Source: Rubrobacter xylanophilus DSM 9941 (lineage in GTDB: Bacteria > Actinomycetota > Rubrobacteria > Rubrobacterales > Rubrobacteraceae). Taken from it: a stretch of 64,000 nucleotides of DNA. This document shows, in pieces, positions 51,673-62,043 of the stretch (position 1 is its first letter; every line of letters starts with the position of its first letter). Both the position numbers and the translations under genes were made by a program. The notes beneath the pieces were generated by a model, which saw only the letters and a program-made list of their open reading frames with translations, was not told where the DNA came from and did not search any database. Location of the stretch: the NCBI RefSeq assembly GCF_000014185.1, contig NC_008148.1, positions 2,088,001 to 2,152,000 of the forward strand, read 5' to 3'.

Positions 51673-53916
51673 CTAAGCCCCCGCCTTCTCCCAGCGCCGC
51701 ACCGGCCACCCGCGTTCGCGGGCCGCCCGCTCCAGCCGGCGGTCGGGGTTCACCGCCACCGGGTTGCCCACCGCCTCCAGCATGGGGAGGTCGGAGATCG
51801 AGTCGGCGTAGGCGTAGGACCGGGAGAGGTCTATCCCCCGGCGGCGGGCGTAGGAGGCGAGCATCCTGGCCCGCGCCTCCCCCGCCACCGGGGCGCCGGA
51901 GAGCTCGCCGGTGTACACCCCGTCCTCCTCGCGCAGCCGGGCGCAGAGCACGTCGTCCACCAGGTCCCCGAAGGGCTCCAGCAGGAAGTCCAGCGCGCCG
52001 GAGAGGAGGATCACGCGGTGCCCCTTGCGCTTGTGCTCCCGCAGCCGGGCGAGGGCCTCCGGGTGGAGCCGCTCCAGGGTGAACGCGGCGAAGCTCTCCC
52101 GGCCCAGCTGGCGCGCCCGCGCCGGCTTCCAGCCCCGGTAGTTCTTGTAGAAGGCGCGGTTGAAGTGGGCCCGGCTGATCTTGTCCAGCCCCCAGTAGTA
52201 GGGGATGCGCAGCAGGAAGGCCGCGACCCACAGCGGGCGCAGCGGCGGCGGCAGCTCCCTCAGCCTCAGCCAGGCGTAGTAGGAGACCACGTTCGTCCCG
52301 ATCAGGGTGCCGTCCACGTCGAAGATGGCCGCCACCTCCCCGGGCCGCTCCACCGCCCCCCGGCGCCGCTTGCGGCGGTTGGGGCGGGTGGTGAGGGCGG
52401 GCAGGTGGGCGCCGACCAGCCACCCCTCCCAGTCCACCTCGGTGATATCGAAGGGGAACCGCCGGCGGTCCTCCTCCGGCAGCGACCGGAAGAGGGCGGC
52501 GGTCCTCGCGGTGGAGAAGACCGACTCTACGGTGGAGTAGGGGCCGTAGATCCTGCTGTAGTATAGGCTCATGCGGGCGCGCTTCTCGGCCCGGGCGATC
52601 CGCCCGCGCACATCGGCCACCATGTGCCCCTCCGGCAGCCGGGAGACGACGGCCCCGGCGACCTTCAGGCCGGCGAGCTCGGCCTTCAGGCGGCGCTCCA
52701 CCGCCCGGCGCCCCGGGAAGCTCCACTCGGCCACCGGGATGGGGCGCCCCCCCGCGTCCCGCAGCGGGTTCTCCAGAAAGTACCCCCGCACGTAGCCGTA
52801 GAGGTCCCGGTAGCGCAGCGGGTTGCGCTCCCCGGAGGCCACCTGGAAGACCTCCGGCTCCTTTGGGCGGCGGGCTGCGGCCGCGAGCGTCGCGTTCACC
52901 ACGTGGTCCACCGGGACCAGGTCCACCAGGCTGTCCGGGTCGCCGGGGAACTCCCGCAGAACCCCCCTGGCGAAGGCCATGATGATCGGGTCGGCCATCC
53001 GGGAACCCTGGATCCAGCCGGGGTAGGGCTCCCGGTAGCTGCTCTCGATGATCGCCGGCCGCACGATGACGAGCGGCAGCTCCCCCCGCTCCCGCACCAC
53101 CATCCGCTCGGCGAGCGACTTGGTGAAGGTGTAGACGTCGTGCCAGCCCAGGGCGCGCGCCCGCTCGTTGCCCCGCTCCACCAGCCGCTCCCGCGCCCAG
53201 GCCCGCCGCAGCTGCTCCACCCGGGCGGCGACCTCCTCCTCGCTGCCCACCAGCCCCAGCTCCCGCTGCGCCTCGGTCTCGAAGCGGCGCATGAGCCCCC
53301 GCTCCCGCGAGGCCCGCTCCACCTCCGAGATCTCCGCCGAGAGCCGCCGCAGCTCCGCCACCGGGTCCAGCGGGGTGCCGTTCGGGGAGACGCCCTCCGG
53401 TGGCGCCTCCGGCACCAGCCCCCGCCGCACCCCCGCCACGTAGGCCGTGGAGATGTGCACGAAGGTCGGGCGGCGCTCCCAGCCCCGGGCCAGCCGCAAA
53501 AGCCCGAGCGTCCCCTCCACGTTCGAGGCCAGCGCCGCGTCCAGCGGCGCGTCGAAGACCACCGAGGCGGCCGAGTGGATCACCACGTCCACCTCCCGCG
53601 AGAGCTCGGCGAGCTGCCCCTCCCCGAGCCCCAGCGAGGGCGCGTGCACGTCCCCCTCCAGCACCCGCACCCTCTCCCGCACGTACCCCTCGAAGTCCTC
53701 CCCGAGCCGCTCGCGCAGGCCGTCGAAGGCGGCCGAGCCCAGAACGTCCTTCCAGAAGCGCTCGTCGGCCCCCTTCTCCTTCGAGGGGCGCACCAGCAGA
53801 TACAGCCGCCGCAGCTCCGGCAGCCCGCGCAGGATCTTCTCCACCAGCGCCGTGCCCAGAAAGCCGGTCCCGCCGGTGAGCAGGATGGCCCTGTCCCCGT
53901 ACGCCTCGCGCAGCAA
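51673..53916 (-). CDS. Fatty acyl-CoA reductase fused to a HAD-IB phosphatase
   Basis: A 747-residue two-domain protein. The N-terminal ~510 residues are a fatty acyl-CoA reductase-type extended SDR: LLTGGTGFLGTALVEKIL (12-29), HSAASVVFDAPLDAALASN, Tyr 262-Lys 266 in YTFTK, and a FAR_C-like tail FPFDITEVDWEGWLVGAHLP (487-506). The rest is a SerB-like HAD-IB domain with IFDVDGTLIGTN (531-542), LLSGALDFLLEP and YADSISDLPMLEAVGNPVAVNPD. The protein would reduce acyl-CoA to aldehyde or alcohol and dephosphorylate a lipid-like phosphate. TTG 53916 follows GGGGGAGG by 9 nt, just after the plsY stop. Confidence 0.88.
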   Translation of the reverse strand: MLREAYGDRAILLTGGTGFLGTALVEKILRGLPELRRLYLLVRPSKEKGADERFWKDVLGSAAFDGLRERLGEDFEGYVRERVRVLEGDVHAPSLGLGEGQLAELSREVDVVIHSAASVVFDAPLDAALASNVEGTLGLLRLARGWERRPTFVHISTAYVAGVRRGLVPEAPPEGVSPNGTPLDPVAELRRLSAEISEVERASRERGLMRRFETEAQRELGLVGSEEEVAARVEQLRRAWARERLVERGNERARALGWHDVYTFTKSLAERMVVRERGELPLVIVRPAIIESSYREPYPGWIQGSRMADPIIMAFARGVLREFPGDPDSLVDLVPVDHVVNATLAAAARRPKEPEVFQVASGERNPLRYRDLYGYVRGYFLENPLRDAGGRPIPVAEWSFPGRRAVERRLKAELAGLKVAGAVVSRLPEGHMVADVRGRIARAEKRARMSLYYSRIYGPYSTVESVFSTARTAALFRSLPEEDRRRFPFDITEVDWEGWLVGAHLPALTTRPNRRKRRRGAVERPGEVAAIFDVDGTLIGTNVVSYYAWLRLRELPPPLRPLWVAAFLLRIPYYWGLDKISRAHFNRAFYKNYRGWKPARARQLGRESFAAFTLERLHPEALARLREHKRKGHRVILLSGALDFLLEPFGDLVDDVLCARLREEDGVYTGELSGAPVAGEARARMLASYARRRGIDLSRSYAYADSISDLPMLEAVGNPVAVNPDRRLERAARERGWPVRRWEKAGA

Positions 53917-53921
53917 ACCCG

Positions 53922-54521
53922 TCAACCTCCCCCTCCGGACCGGCCGCCGAACTTGCGCTCCGTGCCCCGCAGCAGGGCCCGCGCGTTCTCCCGGTGCCGC
54001 CAGAGCACCGCCGCCCCGCCCACCACGGTGTACAGCACGTAGGGCAGGGGCTGGCCGGAGAGCAGGAAAGCGAAGGGGCTCACCACGGTCACCACCATGG
54101 CCGCGAGCGAGGTGTAGCGGCTGGCGAGCGCCACCACCCACCACAGCGCGAACATCCCCAGCCCCACCGGGGGGGCCAGCGCGATGCTGGTGCCCGCCCC
54201 CGTCGCCACGCCCTTGCCGCCCCTGAAGCGCAAGAACACCGGCCAGCAGTGCCCCACGACCGCCGCGAGCGCCACCGCGGCCAGGACCCACGGGCCCGCG
54301 CCGAGCGCCCGCGCCAGGAGCACCGGCGCCACCCCCTTGAGCATGTCCCCCAGCATGGTGAGCGCGGCGGCCCCCTTGCCGGCGGCCCGCATGACGTTCG
54401 CCGTCCCGATGTTGCCGCTGCCCACCTTGCGCACGTCCACCCCGTAGGCCCGCCCGACGAGTATCCCCGTCGGCACCGAGCCCAGGACGTACCCCAGCAG
54501 GACGAGAAGGACCTCCAGCAT
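53922..54521 (-). CDS. plsY: Acyl-phosphate glycerol-3-phosphate acyltransferase
   Basis: A 199-residue membrane protein with about five helices that makes lysophosphatidic acid from acyl-phosphate and glycerol-3-phosphate. The three PlsY motifs are visible: GSVPTGILVGR, KVGSGNIGTANVMRAAG and GHCWPVFLRFRGGKGVATG. It heads the plsY, acyl-reductase, alcohol dehydrogenase set; the C-terminus is Gly/Arg-rich. Confidence 0.95.
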   Translation of the reverse strand: MLEVLLVLLGYVLGSVPTGILVGRAYGVDVRKVGSGNIGTANVMRAAGKGAAALTMLGDMLKGVAPVLLARALGAGPWVLAAVALAAVVGHCWPVFLRFRGGKGVATGAGTSIALAPPVGLGMFALWWVVALASRYTSLAAMVVTVVSPFAFLLSGQPLPYVLYTVVGGAAVLWRHRENARALLRGTERKFGGRSGGGG

Positions 54522-54536
54522 GGCGAGAAGTATAGC

Positions 54537-55991
54537 TTAGCGCCCCCCGTCCCGTCCCGGGCCGTCCTCGGCCGCCCGGCATCCCTCCCCCGAGCAGTCC
54601 GCGAGCGCCTCGAGCCGCCCCTTCAGGTCCCGCACGAGCCCCCGGGGGGCGCGCCGGTAGAGGTTCCGGAGCTGGTGGGGGTCGCGGCGCAGGTCGTAGA
54701 GCTCCCTCTCCCCGCTCTCGTACTCCACGTACAGGTGCCCGCGCGTCCTCACCGCCACGAGCCCCGGCCTCCCCGACTCCCCGTGCGAGGCCGCCTCCAC
54801 AAGAAAGGCCGAGCGCCAGCTATGCCGGGAGGGAGGGTCCCGCCGCAGCAGCAAAACAAGAGAGCGCCCGTCCACATACCCCGGAACCCTCGCCCCCCCA
54901 AGCCGGCCAAAGGTCGGCGCAAGGTCGTTGTTCAGCACCAGGTGCGGGAGCACCCGTCCCTCGGGCACCCCAGGCCCCCGCACCAGGAGCGGAACCCTGA
55001 TGTCCTCCTCGTAGGCGGTCCACTTCCCCTCCGGCAGCCGGTGGTGGCCCATGTGGAAGCCGTTGTCCGAGGTGAAGAAGATGTAGGTGTTCTCGAGCTG
55101 CCCGCTCTCGCGGAGGGTGCGCAGCAGGCGCTCCACCAGATCCTCCACCGCGAGCATCGAGCGCAGCCGCCGCCGGTAGAGCGACCCCAGAAACTCCAGC
55201 TTCTTTCGGCCCAGGCGGGGGTTGTCCCGCACCCAGCGGGGCTTGTCCGAGACGTCCCGCTCGTCGAAGGAGGGGCCGCGGGGGAGGGGGGCCTCCGGGA
55301 AGGCGTCCGCGTAGCGGGGCGGCGGGACGGCGGGCTGGTGCGGGGCCCGCGGCGCCAGCACCACGAAGAACGGCGCCCCCCTCCCGGCGGTCCTCCTCAG
55401 GTAAGAGGTGGCCTTTTCGGCGATGAGGTCGGTGTCGTTGTAGAGGGCGGGGCTGTAGTAGCGGACGCGGCCGTTATCGTTGTACCAGCTGCTCAGGTAG
55501 TTCCCGGCCACCGCGTGCCACTCGTCCCACCCCGGGGGCACGCGGGTCTCGCTCCTGCCGTAGCCGTTCATGTACTTGCCGAAGTACGCCGTCCGGTAAC
55601 CGGCGGCCTTCAGCCAGGTGGCCACCGTCGAGCCCTCGAGCCGCCGGAACCTCTCGAAGCCGCCGCGCGGGGGCTCGTTGCCCCGGATCCCGTGGTTGTG
55701 GGCGTACTGGCCGCGCAGGATCGTCGCCCGCGAGGGGCAGCACAGGGCGTCCGTCACGAAGGCGTTCTCGAAGCTCGTCCCGCGGTCGGCGAGGAGCCGG
55801 CGCAGGCGCGGCAGGCGCTCCGCGGTCCGGACGTCGAGGTCGTCGGCCACGACAAGCACGATGTTCGGCCCGCCGACCGCCCGCCCCTGCCCCCGGCGCC
55901 GCTCCCCGCAGGCGCAGGAAAGCAAAGCGGAGAGGACCAGGAGCGCCCCGAGCAGGAGGGCGGCGCGCCTCTTCCGGCGAGAGGGAGCCAC
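54537..55991 (-). CDS. Lipoprotein sulfatase (formylglycine type)
   Basis: A 484-residue type I sulfatase. Signal peptide with lipobox LLSC (Cys 26), metal motif NIVLVVADDLDVRTAERLP, and the formylglycine motif C-C-P-S-R with Cys 84 in ALCCPSRATILRGQ, followed by YFGKYMNGYG, APRAPHQP and TSDNGFHMGHHRLPEGK. It would cleave sulfate esters outside the membrane after Cys 84 is oxidised; the formylglycine-generating enzyme is not in the window. GTG 55991 lies 3 nt after trpE, so it is apparently translated from the trp/his transcript. Substrate unknown. Confidence 0.92.
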   Translation of the reverse strand: MAPSRRKRRAALLLGALLVLSALLSCACGERRRGQGRAVGGPNIVLVVADDLDVRTAERLPRLRRLLADRGTSFENAFVTDALCCPSRATILRGQYAHNHGIRGNEPPRGGFERFRRLEGSTVATWLKAAGYRTAYFGKYMNGYGRSETRVPPGWDEWHAVAGNYLSSWYNDNGRVRYYSPALYNDTDLIAEKATSYLRRTAGRGAPFFVVLAPRAPHQPAVPPPRYADAFPEAPLPRGPSFDERDVSDKPRWVRDNPRLGRKKLEFLGSLYRRRLRSMLAVEDLVERLLRTLRESGQLENTYIFFTSDNGFHMGHHRLPEGKWTAYEEDIRVPLLVRGPGVPEGRVLPHLVLNNDLAPTFGRLGGARVPGYVDGRSLVLLLRRDPPSRHSWRSAFLVEAASHGESGRPGLVAVRTRGHLYVEYESGERELYDLRRDPHQLRNLYRRAPRGLVRDLKGRLEALADCSGEGCRAAEDGPGRDGGR

Positions 55992-55994
55992 GCC

Positions 55995-57524
55995 TCAGCC
56001 CAGCCAGAGCCGCGGGCTCCTGGCCACCTCCAGCGCCCGCTCCATCGCCCGCGCCTTGTTGCGGGTCTCCTCGTACTCCAGCTTCGGGACCGAGTCGGCG
56101 ACCACCCCGCCGCCGGCCTGGAAGTAGGCGCGGCCGCCCTTCAGCAGCGCCGTGCGCAGGGTGATGCAGGTGTCCAGCCGCCCGTCCACCCCGTAGTAGC
56201 CGGTGGCCCCCGCGTAGGGCCCGCGGCGGGTTGGCTCGAGCTCGTCGATGATCTCCATCGCCCGCACCTTCGGGGCCCCCGAGACGGTCCCCGCGGGGAA
56301 GGCCGCGGCGAGGGCGTCGAGCGCCGTGAGGTTCTCCCGCAGGTTTCCCTCCACCGTGGAGACGATGTGCATCACGTGCGAGTAGCGCTCTATCTCCATA
56401 AAGCTCGTGACCTCCACGCTTCCGACCTCGCAGACCCGCCCCAGATCGTTGCGCCCGAGGTCCACGAGCATCACGTGCTCCGCCCGCTCCTTGGCGTCGG
56501 CGAGCAGCTCCCCGGCCAGCGCCGCGTCCTCCTCCGGGCTCTCCCCGCGCCGCCGGGTGCCCGCTATGGGGCGGGTCATCACCCGCCGCCCCTCGACCCG
56601 CACCAGCGGCTCCGGGGAGGCCCCCACCAGCGCCAGGTCACCGAACTTCAGGTAGGTCATATAGGGGGAGGGGTTCACCGTCCTGAGCCCCCGGTAGAGC
56701 AGCAGCGGGTCCAGGTCGCCCACCTCGGCCGCAAAGCGCTGGGAGGGCACTATCTGGAAGGCGTCCCCCGCCCGGATGTACTCCTTGGCCCGCTCGACGG
56801 CCGCCTCGTAGGCCCCGCGGGTGAAGTTGGAGGAGATCTCGAGCCTCCCCGGCGGGCCGGAGGAGAGGCCCCTCCCGCGCTCGAGCGGGGCCGCGAGCTG
56901 CTCGGCAACCCGCCGGATGTCGTCGGCGGCCCGGCGGTAGGCCGCGGCGAACCCCTCGCCCTGCACGTCGCGCAGCCTGGAGGCGTCGACCAGCGAGATC
57001 ACCAGCACCTTGTGCCTGAGGTGGTCGAAGACCACCAGCGTGTCGGTGATGGCGAAGTACGCCTCCGGGACGCCGAGGTCGTCCGGGGGGGCCTCCGGCA
57101 GCCGCTCCAGGTAGCGCACAGCGTCGTAGGCGAAGTAGCCCACCGCCCCCCCGACGAAGGCCGGAAGGTGGGGCAGCGGGGCGACGCTCTTTCGCCCCAC
57201 GATGGCGGCGAGCCCCCGGAAGGGGTCCTTCGCGGGGAGCTCCCGCACCCCGTCGGCGTCCACCACGGTGTAGGTCCCCCGCCGGTAGGAGAGGGTGCGC
57301 TTTGGGTCGAAGCCGAGAAAGGAGTAGCGCCCGAAGCGCTCGGCCGCCTCGGCGCTCTCCAGCAAAAAGACGTGCTCCTCGCCGGCGAACCGCAACACCG
57401 CGGAGATGGGGGTCTCCAGGTCCCCGATGAACTCGGCGTACACGGGGACCACGTCGTGGGCGCGGGCGAGCCTCCGCGCCTCGCCCAAAGAGGGGACCAG
57501 CTCCAGCCTAGCGGTGCCTGTCAC
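55995..57524 (-). CDS. trpE: Anthranilate synthase component I
   Basis: A 509-residue chorismate-utilising enzyme that forms anthranilate with TrpG. The feedback-site signature [18 protein letters not shown] is at about 54-71; the catalytic domain has [71 protein letters not shown] and AGGGVVADS. It is placed after hisF-hisIE and far from trpG, whose product it needs. The GTG start overlaps hisIE by 17 nt. Confidence 0.97.
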   Translation of the reverse strand: MTGTARLELVPSLGEARRLARAHDVVPVYAEFIGDLETPISAVLRFAGEEHVFLLESAEAAERFGRYSFLGFDPKRTLSYRRGTYTVVDADGVRELPAKDPFRGLAAIVGRKSVAPLPHLPAFVGGAVGYFAYDAVRYLERLPEAPPDDLGVPEAYFAITDTLVVFDHLRHKVLVISLVDASRLRDVQGEGFAAAYRRAADDIRRVAEQLAAPLERGRGLSSGPPGRLEISSNFTRGAYEAAVERAKEYIRAGDAFQIVPSQRFAAEVGDLDPLLLYRGLRTVNPSPYMTYLKFGDLALVGASPEPLVRVEGRRVMTRPIAGTRRRGESPEEDAALAGELLADAKERAEHVMLVDLGRNDLGRVCEVGSVEVTSFMEIERYSHVMHIVSTVEGNLRENLTALDALAAAFPAGTVSGAPKVRAMEIIDELEPTRRGPYAGATGYYGVDGRLDTCITLRTALLKGGRAYFQAGGGVVADSVPKLEYEETRNKARAMERALEVARSPRLWLG

Positions 57525-58149
57525 GCAGAACCCTCGCCACCTCCCCGGTCCCCACCCCGCGCTCCTCCAGCAGCACCAGCAGGTGGTAGACGAGGTCGGC
57601 GGCCTCCTCGGCCAGCCGCTCGCCGCGCAGGGCCGCGACCACCACCTCCACCGCCTCCTCGCCCACCTTCTGGGCCACGTAGCCCGTCCCCCGCTCCATG
57701 AGGCTCGCCGTGTAGGAGCCCTCGGGCCTCTCCCGGCGCCGGGCGGCGATGGTGCCGGCGAGCCGCTCCAGCATCGCCCCGAGCCCGACCCCGTCCTCGC
57801 CGCGCCCGGCGGAGACCCCGACGCCCTCCCCGGCGAGCGTGGCGAAGAAGCAGGTCCGCTCGCCGGTGTGGCAGGCGGGGCCGCGCGGCTCCACCAGGTA
57901 GAGCAGGGTGTCCCCGTCGCAGTCCACCCGCACCTCGACGACCCGCTGGGTGTTGCCGCTGGTCTGCCCCTTGCGCCAGAGCTCCCCGCGGGAGCGCGAG
58001 TAGTAGTGGGCCTCGCCGGTCGCGAGCGTCCTCTCCACCGCCTCGCGGTCGGCGTAGGCGACCATGAGCACGGCCCCGTCCTCGGCGTCCTGGGCCACCA
58101 CGGGGACCAGCCCCTTCTCGTCGAACCGCACCCGCTCCGTCACGCCCAC
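57508..58149 (-). CDS. hisI: Bifunctional phosphoribosyl-AMP cyclohydrolase / phosphoribosyl-ATP pyrophosphatase
   Basis: A 213-residue fusion of HisI and HisE, steps 2 and 3 of histidine synthesis. The HisI half holds metal ligands in [22 protein letters not shown] and [28 protein letters not shown]; the HisE half has [15 protein letters not shown] and [21 protein letters not shown] 58149 overlaps hisF by 10 nt; a second GTG two codons later is possible. Confidence 0.96.
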   Translation of the reverse strand: MGVTERVRFDEKGLVPVVAQDAEDGAVLMVAYADREAVERTLATGEAHYYSRSRGELWRKGQTSGNTQRVVEVRVDCDGDTLLYLVEPRGPACHTGERTCFFATLAGEGVGVSAGRGEDGVGLGAMLERLAGTIAARRRERPEGSYTASLMERGTGYVAQKVGEEAVEVVVAALRGERLAEEAADLVYHLLVLLEERGVGTGEVARVLRDRHR

Positions 58150-58892
58150 CGGACCGGCACCCCCGCCTCAGCCATCCGCCGCTTCACCTCCGCTATGCTG
58201 TAGTGCCCGAAGTGGAAGATGCTCGCCGCCAGCACCGCCCCGGCCCCGGCCTCCACGGCGGCCACCATGTGGTCCGGGTGCCCGGCCCCCCCGGAGGCCA
58301 CGATGGGGAGGCTGGTCCTGGAGGCGACCTCGGAGATCAGGTCCAGATCATAGCCCGTCTCCGTCCCGTCGGCGTCCATGCTGTTCAGGACGAACTCCCC
58401 CGCCCCACGGCGCTCCCCCTCCACGAGCCACTCGAGGGCGTCGAGCCCGGTGTTTATCCTCCCGCCGTTGAGGTAGACCTCCCAGCCCGCCCCGCCCTCC
58501 CTGCGCTTGACGTCCACGCTCAGCACCACGCACTGGCTCCCGAAGCGCTCCGCCCCCTCGCTTATGAGGCCGGGGTTCTTTACGGCGGCGGTGTTGATGG
58601 AGACCTTGTCCGCCCCGGCGCGGAGCATCGCGCGCATGTCCTCCACGCTGCGCACCCCCCCGCCTATGGTGTAGGGGACGAAGACCTCCTCGGCGGCGCG
58701 CCGGGCCAGCGCGGCGGCGGTCCCGCGGCGCTCATGGGAGGCGGTGATGTCGTAGAAGACGATCTCGTCGGCCCCCTCCCGGTCGTAGAGGGCGGCGAGC
58801 TCCACCGGGTCGCCGGCGTCGCGCAAGTTCTCGAACCTCGTCCCCTTGACCACCCGGCCCCGGTCCACGTCGAGGCACGGGATGATCCTCAC
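58140..58892 (-). CDS. hisF: Imidazole glycerol phosphate synthase cyclase subunit
   Basis: A 250-residue TIM barrel. [21 protein letters not shown] (catalytic Asp in CLDVD), [40 protein letters not shown] and the second Asp in [15 protein letters not shown]. With HisH (not in window) it makes imidazole glycerol phosphate and AICAR. The GTG start has only a weak ribosome site, 16 nt after the DUF429 gene. Confidence 0.97.
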   Translation of the reverse strand: MRIIPCLDVDRGRVVKGTRFENLRDAGDPVELAALYDREGADEIVFYDITASHERRGTAAALARRAAEEVFVPYTIGGGVRSVEDMRAMLRAGADKVSINTAAVKNPGLISEGAERFGSQCVVLSVDVKRREGGAGWEVYLNGGRINTGLDALEWLVEGERRGAGEFVLNSMDADGTETGYDLDLISEVASRTSLPIVASGGAGHPDHMVAAVEAGAGAVLAASIFHFGHYSIAEVKRRMAEAGVPVRWA

Positions 58893-58908
58893 CAGGAGCC
58901 CCGCCCGA

Positions 58909-59754
58909 TCAGACGTAGGGGACCCCCTCCTCCCGGCAGCCGGCGGAGAGGAGCTCGTAGAGCTCCCTCCCGGCGGGGAGCATGACCGCTCCCTCGCGCC
59001 CCGACCCGACCACCATCGAGCCGTCGCGGCCCCGCCAGTGGCGGTGCACGGTGTAGGCGGCGAGGGTGGCCTCGACGAGCCCCACTATCCTGTCCAGCTC
59101 GGCGTGGGAGAGCTGCGGGGTGACCTCCAGCCGCGAGAGGTCCACGTTCTCGGCGGAGGAGAGGTCGTCCGTGAGGCCCCCGGTCCGCAGCCGCAGCCCG
59201 GGGGTGTCCCAGAGGATGGAGATCGCCTCCCGCAGCGCCGCGGCCCGGCCCTCCTTGTTGCCCTTTCTGTAGCGGAGCTCCGGGGCCTCCCTGAGCCGCC
59301 GGGCCAGCCCGCCGTTCCTCTCGCCCGAGCGCTCCAGGGCCAGCACCCGCAGCGCCGCCGCGGAGTTGACCTCCACGGCCCAGCGCCCCTCCCGCCCGGG
59401 GAGCGGGTAGTCGGTGTACTCCACCCCGACCCTCTGCAGCTCGGCCAATAGCTCCTCGGCGAACGGCCGGCCGCGGAACATGCGGCGGCTCGCCGAGTAC
59501 GCCGGCAGAAAGACCCGCGAGAGGACCCGCTCTATGGGGCGGGTGCCGCGCTCGTTGGGCACGGCGAGCGGGGCGTCTATGCCGACGAGGATCCCCTCCG
59601 CGGCGTGCTCCTCCACGGCCCCGGCGATCTTCCGGGCGTCCTCGGGGAAGGAGTTGGAGATGAGCCCGCCCCGCCCGTCGAGCACCACCAGGCAGGAGGG
59701 CTTCTTCCCCGCCTCTCCGGGGCGCCAGGCCGGGGCGCAGCCGGCGAACCTCAC
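58909..59754 (-). CDS. DUF429 family protein (predicted RNase H-like fold)
   Basis: A 281-residue protein. It opens with a strand motif [22 protein letters not shown], has [21 protein letters not shown] (the conserved Asp typical of DUF429 GIDAPL), and [24 protein letters not shown]429 proteins are predicted nucleases without established function. GTG 59754 overlaps the glmM stop (GTGA). It sits between housekeeping glmM and hisF. Confidence 0.8.
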   Translation of the reverse strand: MRFAGCAPAWRPGEAGKKPSCLVVLDGRGGLISNSFPEDARKIAGAVEEHAAEGILVGIDAPLAVPNERGTRPIERVLSRVFLPAYSASRRMFRGRPFAEELLAELQRVGVEYTDYPLPGREGRWAVEVNSAAALRVLALERSGERNGGLARRLREAPELRYRKGNKEGRAAALREAISILWDTPGLRLRTGGLTDDLSSAENVDLSRLEVTPQLSHAELDRIVGLVEATLAAYTVHRHWRGRDGSMVVGSGREGAVMLPAGRELYELLSAGCREEGVPYV

Positions 59755-61085
59755 CCCCCGCCCCCCTCGCGCGAGACCACCCCGGCGACCCTCTCGCACA
59801 CCCTGCGGCACACCTCCTCGTCCTCGTGCTCCACCATCACCCGCACAACCGGCTCGGTGCCGCTCGGCCGCAGCACGATCCTCCCCCGCTCCCCGAGCTC
59901 CCTCCGGGCATCCTCGACCGCCCTCTCCACCGTCCCGGAGGCGGCGACCCGCCCGGCCCCGCCGTCCCGCTCCACCCGGACGTTGACGAGCACCTGCGGG
60001 TAGACCTCCATCACCCCGGCGAGCTCGGAGAGGCTGCGCCCGGTGCGGGCCATCACGTCCAGCAGGGCGAGCGCCGTCACGATCCCGTCGCCCGTCGTGG
60101 CGTGCTCCGCCACGATGATGTGCCCGGACTGCTCGCCCCCCACCGAGGCCCCAACCCGCAGCATCGCCTCCGCGACGTGCCGGTCCCCGACCGGGGTGAC
60201 CTCGCAGGGTATCCCGAGCGACTCGAGCGCCTTGAGGAGGCCCAGGTTGCTCATGACCGTGACCACCGCCCCGCCCCCGAGCCGCCCGCGCTCCTTGAGG
60301 TCGCGGGCGAGGATGGCGATGATCCTGTCGCCGTCCACCACCCTCCCCCGCTCGTCGAGGGCCAGCACGCGGTCGGCGTCACCGTCGAAGGCGAAGGCCA
60401 CGTCGTGGCCCGCGACCTCCAGGCGCTCTATGTGGGTCGAGCCGCACCCCTCGTTTATGTTGGTCCCGTCCGGGGCGTCGCCGACCACGGTGAGCTGGAC
60501 CCCGAGCTCCCGGAAGATCCGGGGGGCGACCGCGCAGGCGGCCCCGTTGGCGCAGTCCAGGAGCACCCTGAGCCCCGGCACCTCCGGCCTCAGCGCCCCG
60601 AGCACCGCCCCGGCGTACATCTCCGGCGCGTCCTCCAGCGCCTCCACCCTCCCCACCCCCCCGGCGACCGGCCTCTCGGGGAAGGGGTCCCGCGCCAGCC
60701 GCTCGAGCTCCCGCTCCGTCCGCTGCGGGAGCTTGCGCCCCTCGCCGGAGAGGAACTTGATCCCGTTGTCCGGGTAGGGGTTGTGGGAGGCGCTCACCAC
60801 CCCCGCCGCCGAGGCCCCGAGGCGCGCCGCCAGCGCCGCCGCCCCGGGGGTCGGCAGCACCCCGAGGTCCAGCGCCCGCGCGCCGCCGCTGGCCACCCCC
60901 GCGGCCAGCGCCGAGGACAGCATCCCCCCCGAGAGCCGGGTGTCCCGCCCGATGACCACCGTCCCGCCGAAGCGCCGGGCGGCGGCGAGCCCCAGCCGGA
61001 GGGCGTCCTCGGGGAGCAGCCCGCGGTTGGCCACCCCCCGCACGCCGTCGGTCCCGAAGGCCAGCTCTCTTTCTTTGGGCTCCAA
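59751..61085 (-). CDS. glmM: Phosphoglucosamine mutase
   Basis: A 444-residue alpha-D-phosphohexomutase converting glucosamine-6-P to glucosamine-1-P for peptidoglycan. The phosphorylated Ser is at 100 in VVSASHNPYPDNGIKF; metal loop FAFDGDADRVLALDERG, sugar loop GGEQSGHIIV and phosphate loop LRPSGTEPVVRVMVE. The start is TTG 61085 behind GGGAGGTGC. It follows rpsI as in many Gram-positive genomes. Confidence 0.97.
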   Translation of the reverse strand: MEPKERELAFGTDGVRGVANRGLLPEDALRLGLAAARRFGGTVVIGRDTRLSGGMLSSALAAGVASGGARALDLGVLPTPGAAALAARLGASAAGVVSASHNPYPDNGIKFLSGEGRKLPQRTERELERLARDPFPERPVAGGVGRVEALEDAPEMYAGAVLGALRPEVPGLRVLLDCANGAACAVAPRIFRELGVQLTVVGDAPDGTNINEGCGSTHIERLEVAGHDVAFAFDGDADRVLALDERGRVVDGDRIIAILARDLKERGRLGGGAVVTVMSNLGLLKALESLGIPCEVTPVGDRHVAEAMLRVGASVGGEQSGHIIVAEHATTGDGIVTALALLDVMARTGRSLSELAGVMEVYPQVLVNVRVERDGGAGRVAASGTVERAVEDARRELGERGRIVLRPSGTEPVVRVMVEHEDEEVCRRVCERVAGVVSREGGGG

Positions 61086-61148
61086 CCAGCACCTCCCGCG
61101 CGCAGAGAGAGAGGGCCGCGCCCCCGCCCGGAGGCGCGCTCAAGGCCG

Positions 61149-61541
<393 letters not shown>

Positions 61542-61543
61542 CT

Positions 61544-61975
61544 CTACCTCACCTCGTACGGCTCGGGGGTCTGTCCGGCGTGCGGGTGCTCGGGACCCGC
61601 GTAGATCCTGAGCTTCTTGAGCTGCCGGCGGGCCAGCCGCGTCTTCGGCATCATGCCGCGCACGGCCTGGCGCAGTATCTCCTCCGGCCTCTTCCGGAGC
61701 ATCTGCCGGTAGCTCCGCTCCCGCAGCCCGCCGGGGTAGCCGGTGTGCCACCGGTAGACCTTCTGCTCGGCCTTGCGCCCGGTGACCTCCACCTTGTCGG
61801 CGTTCACCACCACCACGAAGTCCCCGACGTCCACGTGCGGGGTGTACTGCGGCTTGTTCTTGCCGCGCAGCAGCCGGGAGATCTCGGCCGCCAGCCGCCC
61901 GAGGGTCTTGCCCTCGGCGTCTATGACATACCACTTTCTCTCGACCTCTCCAGGCCGTGCCATGTAGCTCTTCAA
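61544..61975 (-). CDS. rplM: 50S ribosomal protein L13
   Basis: A 143-residue protein with [40 protein letters not shown], and [20 protein letters not shown]-type features. I chose TTG 61975 (TTG AAG AGC TAC ATG) because GGAGGGCGCG precedes it and the product then matches the usual MKxYMAKP start; the internal ATG 12 nt later has no site of its own. Confidence 0.97.
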
Positions 61976-62000
61976 CGCGCCCTCCGGGGTTGGCTTGCAG

Positions 62001-62029
62001 GTCCTACAGAGCCTCAAAAAGCGCGTCAA
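62001..62029 (-). promoter_or_regulatory. rplM-rpsI promoter
   Basis: Minus strand -35 TTGACG (62024-62029), 17-nt spacer, -10 TAGGAC (62001-62006). It begins inside the end of the O-methyltransferase region spacer, allowing independent expression of the ribosomal pair; leader is about 20 nt. Confidence 0.5.
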
Positions 62030-62043
62030 ATAGTAGCACACCC

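Noticed and set aside
51673-54582. A 969-codon frame that would extend the acyl reductase upstream across plsY
   Set aside because: The extra 220 residues are low-complexity out-of-frame plsY; TTG 53916 has a ribosome site directly after the plsY stop.
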